From assembly GCA_964035545.1 (NCBI GenBank), contig OZ037766.1, forward strand, positions 16,074,722-16,138,721: DNA of 64,000 nt, given 5' to 3'. Numbering within the stretch: position 1 is the stretch's first letter; each line of letters opens with the position of its first letter. A program made the position numbers and the translations under genes. Origin of the DNA: Bugula neritina. Its lineage: Eukaryota > Bryozoa > Gymnolaemata > Cheilostomatida > Bugulidae. Positions 1 through 13,900 of this stretch are shown one piece after another. The notes beneath the pieces are model-generated. The model was not told the origin of the DNA. It did no database searches and saw only the letters and a program-made list of their open reading frames with translations.

Positions 1-1952
1 TACAAAGATTTAAATTAAATTAAAAACTGTCTTCTGAAGTTAAAAAGATGGCAGGCACCTTAACTACCTGTGCATCCATCTTATGGCAAGATTCCAAAAT
101 ACTACAGCATTACAAGCTATTGTTGAAGTGGAGTGTTGCCAAAAATGAAATATATCAAGTTTTATTGAAATGATGCCACGTCATTTTCAAAAAATGCTGC
201 TGTGTTACTTATTAATTTAAATTTATACAAGAATTAAATTAATTTTTTGGCATTAAGTCATATAAGATAATGAACAAATTTTTAGAAAACAAAAAATCGT
301 AATACATGCCTGATAGATAGCAAGCATGGTCTGAACTAATCTAGACAAGGTGCAAGAATGTCTTCATTAAAGAGATTTAATCAGATTTTACTTTGAGCAT
401 TTTGAAAGAGATGCGTAGCATTTTTACTCTCATTTGGTTTTCATTTGCCCTAACTACAACAAATCATTTCATACAATGTTCTGTTTACAATTGATTCAGG
501 ATATTTAAAATATTCTCTTATCAAAATTGATGATCTCGTGACTATTGAAATTATGCAACAGGAAACTCATTTATAGTTGTTCTCATGTCTAGCCAATCGT
601 TGCAATATTTAGTGCTAGGATGGGCTTATCTAGAGTTCCTCTCTTATATAATCATTGATGTCAAAATTAGTATTATATTAAAAAATAATAATATATGCAC
701 ATCTCAGTAACTTTATTGTTTATTTTTTGTTCTTATCTGTTGCATGCCAACACATAAAACAGCTAATGTCATGGGTTTAGTTTTCGTTTTGGCCTGCCAA
801 ATTTTAAATTTGTTTGTGAATAACAAAGTTGGACTTTCACACAGCCTTGATGGAATAGGTTCTTAGACCTTGCTAAATGTTGATATGCTCATTGGCTTGC
901 AAATTACTTGCATGTATGAAAAACGTGGAAATAAGAGGTGGCATTTTGAAGCTCTTTATCTTGATGTTTAGGTGTATTATAATGCGTTTTAATTATTTTT
1001 ATGCAAAATCATAAGTTACAAGTTTTAAATATATACTTTTTTAAATTACAAATTCTAAACCACTTTTATAGCATCTTTTGACACATTTTTCAGACTTGAC
1101 AACTCACCCAGGGAAGCCTTGTCATACTAACCACAATAATGCATAGTCACATGTTATGGTGTATTTATTGTATACATGGTATTTATATTATTATGTAAAG
1201 TTTGTCAGGCATTATGTTATTTAGAATCGCAGACTCAGTGATTTGCATTGCAGACTGTTGTAAATTCCTTGAAAAAATTCCTGGCTGGGCAATGTTCACT
1301 ATCATGAGTCAAAAATATCTATGATACAGTTGATGGTAGCTGATGTCTGGATGTTTGTGGTCACAACTGGTCACTACATCTGCTGCAGCTCATTGACTGA
1401 CCACCTCAATTTAGCCTCCTGTAAATCAACACAAATTTAGCTGTATGCAGCCAGCAAATTGTAACTGCCCAGGTTTTTTAGTAAAACAATGTTATATCCA
1501 ACCTACAAGCTGCTGAATATGTTCAAAATTTCACCAATTTGACAATTTTTTGAACTGTTAAGATTATAGAGTTGTATTAGTAGACTGTCAAACATGGGGC
1601 ATATCTGAAAAATAATTTAATCTATCTGCATATAAAGCCGAAAATGAACATATGCATGTGCGTGTGTTTGCATATTTTCAAAGGATATCATGTGCAAATG
1701 TTTTTAAATAAATAAATTGAATGCAAATTTAACGTTTATTTTTATAGCTGCATGTACTTTCTCTCCACCTCTTTGCTATCTCACTATTGTTGCTTACTAA
1801 TAAAAATGTATTTTGTTGAGTTTTTCACCAGTTATTTTGTCTACAGTTTCTTTTGATCAGTTGTTGATTTTCTGTGCCGGAAGCAAAGGTCCAGTCCTCA
1901 GCTGAGAATGTTTTTACCACCTTTCTTTCACTCATGCACCCTATAATTTTAG
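1..1952. other. Intronic or upstream DNA of the annexin, no gene seen
   Basis: AT-rich DNA before the first recognisable annexin exon. The missing first half of annexin repeat 1 and the N-terminal tail were looked for here and not found, so this is most likely intron and the gene starts before the window. No repeat with clear boundaries was recognised. Confidence 0.6.
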
Positions 1953-4900
1953 GATCTGATTCGAGATCTGCAGGGAGAGCTTAGTGGGAACTTCAGGGAG
2001 ACGATAATGGCACTGTTTGAGGCTACCACCTATTACGACGCCTGGACTCTTAATCAAGCTATGGTGGTTCGTTTTGAAAATTTTAGAAGTTATATTTTCA
2101 TTTAGAAATACTTAAGCAACCAGACTTCATCATTAACTTTACATGTCAAATCTTTTCTGTTTTCCATTTAAGTATATTCCATATTAGTGTGTTGTTTAAA
2201 CATGAATAATTTGCATATAATAATTTTGCTTAGGGACTTGGCACAAAAGAAGCACCTCTGATTGAGATTTTATGTACAAGAACTAACGCTGAGATACTGG
2301 AGATTGTCAGATGTTATAAGCAACGTGAGTTTGTATCTGTAAAAATATCAGTGCTGGTGGTAAATGAAAAGATGGCGCTGAAGTTTGTTTAGCACATTAT
2401 GAGAAATAGGTTTAGACTTTGTTGTTTTTACTTGGTGATACTTGAAAATATGCGCTGAGAATCTATCTTAAAGTTGAGACTATTACTCGTCACATTTTAT
2501 GTTAATTCAAAATTGTTACTCAATCATACCTAAAATGTCATTAACTGCAAGATTTTACAAATTTGAATATAACTTAATGAAACATTTTCTATCAGTTATA
2601 TTGTTTTTTATTTGTAAAGCAAAAGTCAAAATTTGTGAAGCTTACCGATGATATATTTAGCTTGTAAAATTCGCTCCAACTTGTTTTAACCAATTAAAAA
2701 CCAAATAATCAAACTTAGAATTTGTGCTGCGCATTGCAAGTATTATGGCCGATGGCGGTAAATTATAATGAGTGTGATAATATAGCGTTCTACGTGCATG
2801 AGCAGCAGGAGTAGTGCTAGCTCTTGTGATGGATTTACTGTTAAATATGCACACCACAGTTGCAATATTTGCGCTCTGCACGAAGTCCCAAATTTTCACA
2901 GTACACAATTGCAGATATTTTTGACGTGCTTAAAATGCGTAGGAGTAATGAGATCGCACGACCTGTTGCTTTATCAGCTGATGAATATGTCAATCGCTCC
3001 TTCTTAATACTACTTCTCGAAATTTTATTGCCCTGTCAAGTGAGTGCTGTCAACCAATTGTACTCTGTTGAATAAATATTATATAATAAACCAAATAATA
3101 AATCTCATCTTGTCATCTTGAATTTAGACTAATCCACATGATTTTCATCATTTAGAATGTATCTAATTTATTTGCACTCCAGTAATTCAAGGTCGCTGGC
3201 AAACCTTTGACCTTCCTATTGATGACAGCAACTGGCCAGGTACCTCTAGGTGACCCCGCGAGTCTGCTCATTTTGGACCCATCTTACTGCATGTCTTTGC
3301 ATCTCTAATAGGTTTTAAAACCAATTCTCTTATCAGCATATACGGTCTGTGCAAAAAATGCAATATGCAGTTTTAAGGTTTGTCAACCAAATGTTTGTAT
3401 ATCAGAAATAATTGTGATGTCCCTCTAGCTACATTTGTTTCAATTTTTTGTTAAAATCCATACTCTAAGTCAATGAAAACCAGCAGCATATGGAAATTCA
3501 TAGGGCTAAATAAGTCGCTATATTGTCAAAGTTTTGGTATAGGTCATGGACAATCACTCAGTTCGCTCTTTCCTTAAGATGTTACCTGAACAACTTGACT
3601 GTTTTAGATTTCCGAAGAGATCTGGAAAAAGATATAGTGGATGATACTAGTGGTCACTTCAAGAGACTGCTGGTTTCTTGCTGTCAGGTATGACTCTGCT
3701 GACGCTGCTTTATCATATCTCAGCATGTTGTAAGGACGTGCTCTTAATCTGGTTTGTGCTTTTCAACCAGTTTGACTTTTTATCTACAGTATCATGGTGT
3801 AGGTTATTTCTTACTGCCAGTTGTAAGCTATAAATTGCTGAAGTGTGTGCAGGTTTGGTTTGGAGTTCTGATTGAATATACCCAGTTTAAACACAACTAC
3901 TGAATGTTAAATATATTAGGAACCTTGATAAAGCAAGAGACATAAATCCAATATAAAGATAAGGCAATGCCATTGTTTTTAATGGAAAAATTGGAGCAGT
4001 CATGTTGAGTGGTTAGAGATCTGGCTTAGTAAAACCTGAGGCAGTGGTTCTAGTCCAAACACCTATGAGCATTCAGTCATAATTGCTCCTGTTCCACATT
4101 AGAAAAGTCATTAGCCCGCTTTAAGAGACTCTTTCCATCAGGGGTTCTCACAGGGGTAGTGACTATAGACTTCTGTAATATATTGAACCGTGAAGACTGA
4201 GCAGATCACCTACATTCAACTGTCGCAGCATGAAGGAGGTATCAAGTTGCAGTTTTTAATATTTCCGTTTTATGTTTCAAGCATGAGAAGCTGTCTGTTG
4301 GTGAAATAAAGCAATTACTCTCCAAACCCAAAGTTTTAAACCCAAGCTAATCAAAAGCATGCAGTTCTGCACCAAGTGCATGGTTTAACAGTTATGGAAT
4401 AAGTACCACACTGAACGTCTACATTAAGATGCAGAAAGAAGTATAATACTTTATATGGTCAACTCTTTGGCTGCAATAAAGTTTCAGAGTTTACTGTAAA
4501 TAGCTGGATACGGCTCAATTTAGTGTTCTTCATCATCACATCCCAAATAAGGTGCTGATTATCATTTTGATGAGTTCTTGTAGTTTCAATTTTTAAACCC
4601 CACACAGCCATGCAAATAAATGTACTTGCTATAAATATTTAGAAACCTAGGCCGAAGCACTTGATAGACATTAATGGTACATAAGAAAGATAGCAAATAC
4701 TGTTCCATCCTCTTTTTTGCTTCTTTTCAACGTCACTGATCATTTGTAGACCGCTCTGCAACTTATGTTACACTTAGGGGTCATTAAAGGCTACTATTTC
4801 ATTTAACACACGTGCTCATATTGCAGTGCAAAACCTGGCAGCAATTTGTTGAAAGTTTTCCGTCTAGACTTAAAATTAAATATTGGTTTTAGTATCAGTG

Positions 4901-7900
4901 CTTGCAAATTCTGTAACTCTCCGGCATATTTGCCATCAATTTACAATTTTGTTTATTCTAGATAGTGCATAGTAGAGTATCAATTTGTAAAATTTTGGCA
5001 CAAGTAGACAGAAAATGTGCAAAAATTCTAGATTTTACTGGTTTTAATAAGTTTGGTATGTTCACTAATAGCCAAATAAGTCCTAGTTCTGCATGCAGGA
5101 TCCTAAAAGTAGTTCATCAGTCTTCAGTAATGCCCCCAATTCAGCTGATGATACTGTCAGGATACTCAGTCTTATATACATGTATCACGATAGCAGCAGG
5201 AATTTTGATCAACATTGAAATGTTGTCAGCTCTGTGCAATGTATATATTAGAGACTAAGTTGCAAGAGATACCTTTGTACACCTGCAGAGGTTGTCAATG
5301 TATCTGCAAGGATAAGTGTCACCCACCAGAAGCTTGTAATTATTGATTTTATATGGTATAATATTGTTTTGCGTGGTTACATCTCTACAATGCCAACAGA
5401 ATTTTGTGACATGTTGCTCTTTGCGTATGCCTTTTTTATGTCAATTATTATATACTCCTAGGACAAGAATTTTGCCAAATATGGTGTGTTTATTATGGAA
5501 TATTGTGGCTGCGTAGTGTCTCAGCTTTACCAGAATGGTAGGCTATGATAATAACATATGTGTACAAGATGCAATGTGATTGCTCTACATCCTATATTGG
5601 ATTTATGCCTCTTGTTTTGAAGTACAGGTTGAGCATACTGTTTGAAAAGCCACACAAATTAGTACTAGATAGTGAGCATCTCCGAACTTGTCAAACCTAC
5701 ACATACCTCTATAATAATAATGCATTACTAAAAAATTTAGGTTGCATACATTGGATTCTTCTATGTTAACTTCAGTATTGTTCAAGTGTGAGTGAGTGAG
5801 TTCACTATGGTGTTGGGTGTGCCTTGAGATAAATTCTTTAGTCTATCAAAAATGCAATCGTAGTTTAAAATCAGGGTTATGATTCTATATAAATTTTATA
5901 ATCTCTCAACGCCTGGGGTTATGGGGATGTTTTGATCTGCTTTGTCTATCTTCAAATACATTAATTACCTGTTGCTAGTTACAACTGAGATTAATTCTTT
6001 GAAGGAGATCATCTTAAACTGTGATAGTGGAATCAAATACCATGATGTAAAAGTATGATGTGTACAGGGTACATCCTCTAGAGTTATTGTGTTTCTATTT
6101 TGCTGCTGGTAGGCAAATGAAAGTGTAGATCCAATTTTATTTATGCCTGCATAAATACTTTACTCTTGAATCATAATGTAGTATAGAACATTTACCGGAG
6201 TGTTGTCGAACTTGGTGTTGTGAGTTTTTATAAAATCACTGTATTATATGGATGCCAATTTGATGACCTAAAAAATTGGTTTATATGTTACCATATCTGC
6301 TCTTCTCTAGGGCAATCGGGCCGAGTTGACACCCGCCCAGTGGAATGATGTCTTTACGAAAGGACCTGAGTCTGTTGTGGACAGAGCATTGGCCAAAAAG
6401 GAAGCTGAAGAACTTTACAGAGCTGGCGAGAAGAAGATTGGAACGGATGAGTCTGCATTTTTGAAGATAATGGCTCTGCGACATTTCTACCAGCTGAGAG
6501 CCACCTTTGAGGAATATGCTAGGGTAAGTTTTGTTGTGTTACAGCTAATCTAGTGTTCGTTGGTAAGGTTTTAAATTGAGAATCCAATAAATGCACCTCT
6601 CAAACTGCAAGCTAAGAGAGGTTTTACTGCTGCTTCCAGAAATAAAGATAGTTGTAGAATAATTTTTCAACTGATAAACTTTTTGTTTTAAAGAATTATC
6701 TTCTAGATTTGTAACTTTTGTGTATGCAGTTTGCATAAAGGAGACAACTTCTGTTATGACTTTAGGTTAGACTGTTTTAGAGCACAATTAGTTCCTCTCT
6801 GGAATGTTTCCATAGTAACTTGACTTATAATCTGAGTCAAGGTCTTTTGATGTGTTTTTTGTCTAAATGATTATTATTATAATCATTATTACGTCTGGCT
6901 GATGACATGGCAGTTAGCTGTTCACCAACTGAGATCTTGCGTGTCCTGTTGAAATTTTCCACGGGAAGTGGTTCATCATTTGCCCGGTGGTCATCAAACA
7001 AAAATGTATGAAGGCATTTCAGCTATGAAAGTTTTACGTACCGCTAATATTTTGACTTTACAGTAGTTATAAGATAGGCTTTCAATTGTTTTTACTTCAA
7101 TAATCTAATAAGGTCACCAGTTTAGAGATATGTTTAGTTACCTTAAGCCTTAATCTTGGCCATTACTGTAAGCAAGTAGCCGGAAGAGATTGTAGATTCT
7201 GAGACTTGAGTATGCCTGTCACAGACACCATATTTCAGATTGTCCTGACTTTTGAGTGTCAAATTTTTGCACACTTCCTTGCTTTACTTGACTTCTTTGA
7301 TTAGCATACTTATATGGTTTTTTCTGTGAAGTACATTGGTGAGTCATTGGGTAATTTTCCATTACAATATGAGTTAAGATATCATTTAGCAGACAGACCA
7401 ATCAGCGCACACTAATAATATGCAAAATAATCTTTTGTACTTCACTGTAAAATATTCACAACTCAGTTTGCTGATGTCTGCCATTGATTAAACCTCAATG
7501 TTATTTTGCTTTCCCATTTTAATACTCCACATACTACCAACATAATAATATTTCTACTAATATTCACAGTTAGCTGGGGTTTGCATAAAAATTATGTGGT
7601 CAGTTGCAATTTTGATGTAGTAAATACAATCAGTTCCAGAAATAAATAAGAAATATGTAAAATCAAGTACTCTTATTTACATTTATTTTTGTTAAATAAG
7701 TACTTTTGGGTTAATTTCAGTATATTTTTATAAATGAAAATAGAAATATATGAGACTGTAGTTCTTTTTATTATTGTTAATTTGCAAAGCAATAGCTGAA
7801 TACTGGATTCATAGATTAAAAATCAACAGACCGCAATTTTATAGTCCGGTTCACAAGTACCACGATTAAATAGCAGTTACATCATTAGTTTCCAGTTGAT

Positions 7901-10900
7901 TGTATTTCACAATTATTAGGAAAATAATATTAAATGCATACATTTACAGGAATTTGACTGCTTGTTGCCAACAAATTCCAGCTGGGTTCATAATTTGTTA
8001 TGAAAAATTGAGAAAGATTTCACGGAAACAACACAACACGTAAGGCATGTCATCACTGATTTGGCATTGTGGCAGCTATCTCGCCCTACTTTCTATTCTC
8101 TAAATTTGATATAATTGATTTTCTGTCAACAAAATTATGAGGATAAGAAATCTGGGATTTATTTTCAGCAAGTAAACATCAAACTGTGAATTCAGGAGTG
8201 GCTAGCTGATGTGGCTGCCGAGCCCTGGCACTGTGTAGTAATTTATAGATTAATTAATGCAATAATCTGTACATGGATCAGTCAGTGAGAGCTTACATTT
8301 TAATAGCAGTTATCAGATCTATATAGGTCATTCACAGAAAATATACACACGTTAGTTTTGGGCTAATTAATTGTGCTGGTCGGTGTACATCTGCGTAGCC
8401 TTTGTCTCAAAGCTACTAATTGAGGTCTTAAATGATACTTACGTCTTTGTCTTAGTTAGGTGTAGAAAATGTAGGCTTTTACTTTAGCTTGGGCTTAGAG
8501 CTTTATATTTCAGTATAATTGAGTTATTCCAAAGACAGTAACCTACAGTGCTACAAATACCAGTTTTAAAAGAAAATCTACACTTTATGTCTGCAATATG
8601 GAATCAATGGGGATGTATTACAGTAGCAATAGATAATACTGAGGCTGTCCTAGCTGCCCTAGAGATATTTACCGAAATTTCAGAAAATATCTCCTCGTTT
8701 AATTATTCTTAAAATAGTGCGGTGTTGGTGTGTGCATGGAGCAGAAGTATTTTCTTGTAGGAGTTATAAGGAGTGTTCAACTTTGGATACTTTCATCTGT
8801 TAAATCCACAAAGATACGACTCGAAGTATTTTTGAGACATGTATTTCAGCCAGTATTTTCAAAATGTCAAGCTCAGTGCCCATCTCAACACTTAAAAACG
8901 GACTCCACCGTTAGTCTGATATCTTGTGGTTTGATATGAGGCCCTACAAGATGAATATCTGTAGCAGGGTATCACAAAGAAGTTATAATGCTTGTTATAT
9001 TGGCTCAATGTTGCAGCAATATTCTTTTTACCAGGGAAAAGTTTTGGCTTTAGATCTTGGAGGCAGCAACCAACAAGCCTTAAAGCTTCAATTTTCAAGA
9101 AATTATTTTAAAAAATGTGAATTTAACAGGTTTTGGCTATTGAATCGGAGGTTATGAAATACTAAATGTACTCATTACTATTATTAGTTTATGTCAACAG
9201 CAAAAGGCTAGACCTAGCTGATCATCCACCTCTCCAGTCAGCTTAATACAAGTGGCAAGGTCATTAGTAAAATATTGCTGCCAACCCTTGAACCAGCAAG
9301 CTGTTACGTAATATATTTATAATAGAAGTACGCGGCTTACATGCTATGCAAGCATGGCCTTTTAACAGTGCAACGGTTGGCTGATTTTTATTAACGACGT
9401 CTGGTACAGACACCACCCAATACTGTTGTCAGTTGAGGATTTATGCTAAATAGATACCGGTATTATATTATACACATACTTTGTGGTTGCTAAGCAAATT
9501 GGCAGTGCATGGGCATAATAGCTTCACTGTCTTTGTATATTTATCACTGTCTATGTGAATTTAATTTATGAATGGAGGCAACTACTCAACGCTGGCCTAC
9601 AAATACTACATCTAACCACAAACACTCTACCCTATTATGATTGTGAGTAACACTTGAACTAATGTGCTACAAACAAGCCAGACTGTGCAGAATCCATTGT
9701 CTGATTAGTGCAACATGTTGCTTACTATGCAACACCGGGTAAAATCTGGAGCTTATCTAGCTTCCTCACAATGTTACATTTAGGATGTTGTTTCTCAAAT
9801 GTATTGTAAGGAGTTTTGGAATGATCAAGATTCAACAGGTTAAATTATGTCTGCAAATAATGTATATTATCTCAGATGAAAACATTTCTTGAGTACACTA
9901 TTGCCAGAGAATGTGAGAAAATTAGATAAATATGAAAACAGTAAACCGTGTATTGAGATTTTAAACTCAAAACAAAAGTGCACCATTTCATAATTATTCA
10001 CATCAGGGAGACAAAATTAGCATGTTTATCAAATTATCCTGAAAAGTATTTTCACACAAATCCAGTTATCAAAAAAATCATAACATTCTCCTACTTACTG
10101 TTCTTGACACTGTACAAAATTGTATCACTTCAAGTGAAAAAATTTAGAATATGGTTTTATTCAAAATGTATATTGTAGGCATTGGCATTGCTATTCTACT
10201 GGAGGTGTGCACCTTGTAGACTATTATTCTATAGCAGTGTGTAGTATAGGCGGTATGCCTTATAAGGCATGTAATTTTTTTCTTGGTCTCTCACACCAAA
10301 GGTCATCTTTCTTCATCGGCGAGCTCTCACAATAAATAAAAGCTTAGCCAGCTGCAGTGAGGCAATTGCTTCACTTGAATGAAAAACAGGATGAGATTAT
10401 TCCCATTCAACTTTGCACCAAATGGTTTCTTGAAACCGCCATCAGAGTCACTGAGGACAAGTACACGGCCGAAAATACTATCAAAACACTGGCATCAATG
10501 CTTGTGCTTTCCAATAAGAAAGCCATAGTTGAATTATTCAATCTATTCCGCCATGCTGATTCAACAAGGGTGGCACTGTAATGTCGAGATATAACTGAAC
10601 CATCATCTGTATGGCTGTCGGCCATTGCATTAATTTTTGGCAAATCTACTTGAAGTCCATCAGATGTTTCATTGTTGAAGCTTTCACTATATCTACCTTG
10701 AACAGGAAAGACCATTTCACCGAATGGAAGTTGCTGCCGTTGGATGTCTAGCAAGTGACTACTTACTCCATCTAAAATTAGAACAGTATGAATGAAACGG
10801 GATGTTCCGGTTTATCAAATCAATTCGTATTTCAACTTATTGGGGATGTAATGTTAGTCGCTTATAGTTAGAGTCAATGGTCACACTTCGGTGAACACAT

Positions 10901-13900
10901 GCTGGAAAATTAGGCGAGCTAGATTTCACAATTTCCGGTACAAGGTAATTTATTGAAATGAACAGTACCAAGTTATCAGTACGACAAAGTGTTCTTGAGA
11001 ATGTTTATGTGTCCTAGTAATGTTCGTAATTCTACTACTTAAGAATAAGTTTGGTTCTTTAGCCTTAGGTGCATGCTTGTTAGCTCATAACTATAAACTA
11101 GTATAGTTACCAAAGGTACGCGTTATACAATAGGAATAAATGCTATAATCTGAATACCATCGACACTTGAGCATCACACAACTGACATTAATGACTAATA
11201 AGTATAACTATATTATTAATTGTATAACTATAAGTATTCATGCTGGTGGTGGTTAAAGTGAAAATGATGATTTAACTTATCTACTAACATTACGAGTACC
11301 TTAAACTTAGTGCACGAGCAATTTATGCATCAGTTGCACTCGCAGCCCTTAGTCCTAGATGATAACTTATAAGTATAAGTGATCATTTAAATTATATTCA
11401 AACTGAAATTAAACTCAATAGTCGATATAAAATTAAATAAATATAAATAAATATTCAATGTATACAACATTAAATTTAATAATGCATTACTACTGATATT
11501 AATTTTAGAGCATTACATTTACAGCTTGGTGATTTGTATTTAGTTTTAGTGTGTGCAAATCGAAATTAGTAACTAAATTGAAAACTTAAAAAATAAAATA
11601 TAGATTATATAAATATAAATATATAATAATGCAACAACTTTCGAGTAAAAGTAAACTGTAAAAATAAAAAAGCTATCAGCTATGCCCATGGAACCCGAAC
11701 TGAAAGGTTTACTTTCAGTTTAATATTAAATTTACTTACATGCCATACACATTATCCAAGCAAGCTGGCATACATTTTTAGTCAAACTCCGTGTTGTGTG
11801 CATAGTAAAGCTGGTGGTTGAATATACTTAGATTAGGTGAAAGCTATAAAGGCAGCAAGTAATTCACCAAGTGTGATCCTCTTTCTCCGCACGAAAGCAA
11901 ACTACTACTGCCAAAGAAGCAATATTTAAAAGTAGGCTTGCGCAGTCTTAATATAAGCTCGTCTGCAGGCGAACTTTTAAACTCACGTGGCTAGAATGCG
12001 TAGTTTCAATTCGTCAAGCTACATTTGAGACCGCCCACAAAGCCACCTACACGCTTGACTACCCAAAGTTAATATAATATTATATTCCATTCATGAATAT
12101 TCTCTGCCCGTAGTCAACCGTTATGAAAGTCTTCCCTTCCCTTATTTGATACTCAGACTGGTATAAAAACCTGCTCTGTAGACCATATCAAACAAATGCT
12201 GGCTGTGCTTTGCAGGTCTAGTTTATCTAAGCTTTTGTTTATATTACCAGTGTAAATTACTAGTCTATTTTAACTTTTTTAAAGTAGCCTCGACAGCTAC
12301 GACAAATATTATATAATTTATAGATAAAACTAAAGCTTATAGGCTAAATATTGCGGTATATTTTATTTAGTATAAAATATATTTTTCTTACATATAGGAT
12401 CTTTGGTCAAATGTTCTGTATTATTGTATTGTATTATGTTTGTAAAAAAAATTTTAATGAGTTTCTGTACACCTAGCATCATTTCGGGCACTAGGACATA
12501 ATATGCAGAGTTAACTTGTACCAGTTATAACATTGCAGCATACATTAGCACAGCCAGCAATGGGGATATTTGTCTGAGACAAAAAAGAGAATAATTATAC
12601 TCATTAGTGTAAGACTATGTTGTTGTTGACTGGCTTATTTTTCTTACAAAATGCTAGGAACTCATTTCATCTGGAATTTTCCATTCCATTGCTACTGAAA
12701 CCCAACATAATACTGCTCTACAGAAGCACTACACTTTGATCAGGATTAAAAATGCTAGCACTACGATGCTGCTGATGGCTGCATTCTTCTAACAACTCAT
12801 TTGCTGCAGTCTCTTAATAATAAAAGTAGTTTTCTAATTAATTGGTTCTTAAGTATACTAATGCTAATTAGAGATCTGAAATTGAATAGGATTTTGTTGA
12901 TCTGAAAACTTTCAAATAAGGCTGTTGGAAAACCTGTATTCGAAAAATGCTGCAACATTGACTACGAGAATGTAACCTTGTGTTGTGTTGAAAGAGGAAG
13001 TGTGTTTTTGAAAGTGAGATCATCAGGGTCAGCTGTCACATATTTCGCTTCCTGTTGCATCCTCAGGTTGGTATAATTTTGGAATTGGAATTATAATCAA
13101 CTGACTGCTACGTGATTCTGGACAAAGTAACTGCATGTATTGTATAGCACATTTACTCTAAAATTAGTTACGTGATACATCATGGCAGATATTGAAAATG
13201 CTATAACCCTCCTACTTCCTCCTAAGACATAACATTTGCTACTACCAAAATGCAAGCCACTGAAAGAAATCTACTTCTTCACGGTCTGCTTCACACAGGG
13301 GTCCTCCCTGAATTCTTTGTTACAGTTGTCTGTGATGGCATCAACCTCATTGGGATTAGGGGCAGTTTTCATGATTTTGACTCTCTTCAACACAATATGT
13401 ACTGATTGTAATGCCTGCTTTTACTTATATTATTATTATTAGGCTGCTGATGCAATTTCTAAAATAAATGGGCTTAATTTTAATTTATTTGTCAGTCAGT
13501 CAGCCCTGACTGTTAGCACTTATCGCTTAGTCAGTTATGAAGAGAATCAGTTCATCCCTCTTTTAAACATGTCTGATGTGTGTTTTTGTCCCTGAAATGC
13601 CCTTCGAAAGCAGGTGGTGTGTAAATTATTAGCTCTTCAAATTTGCTTTTATAGAAGAAAGGTGGCCAATACATAATAATAAAAACATAGCAAGTGCAGC
13701 ACAATACTAATTTTAATAATGTGGAAAATTTTGGTTTTAGGAGTGTTTTTAGGTTACCTTGATAAACAACATATAGTTACATACTTAAGTTATAATTGAT
13801 CTCATTCTATTACATTCTCATTACATATTATTAGATGTCTGTAAATAAAAACATTATAGTACCATGCTATAGCATTACAAATATATTCATAGCATTTCCT

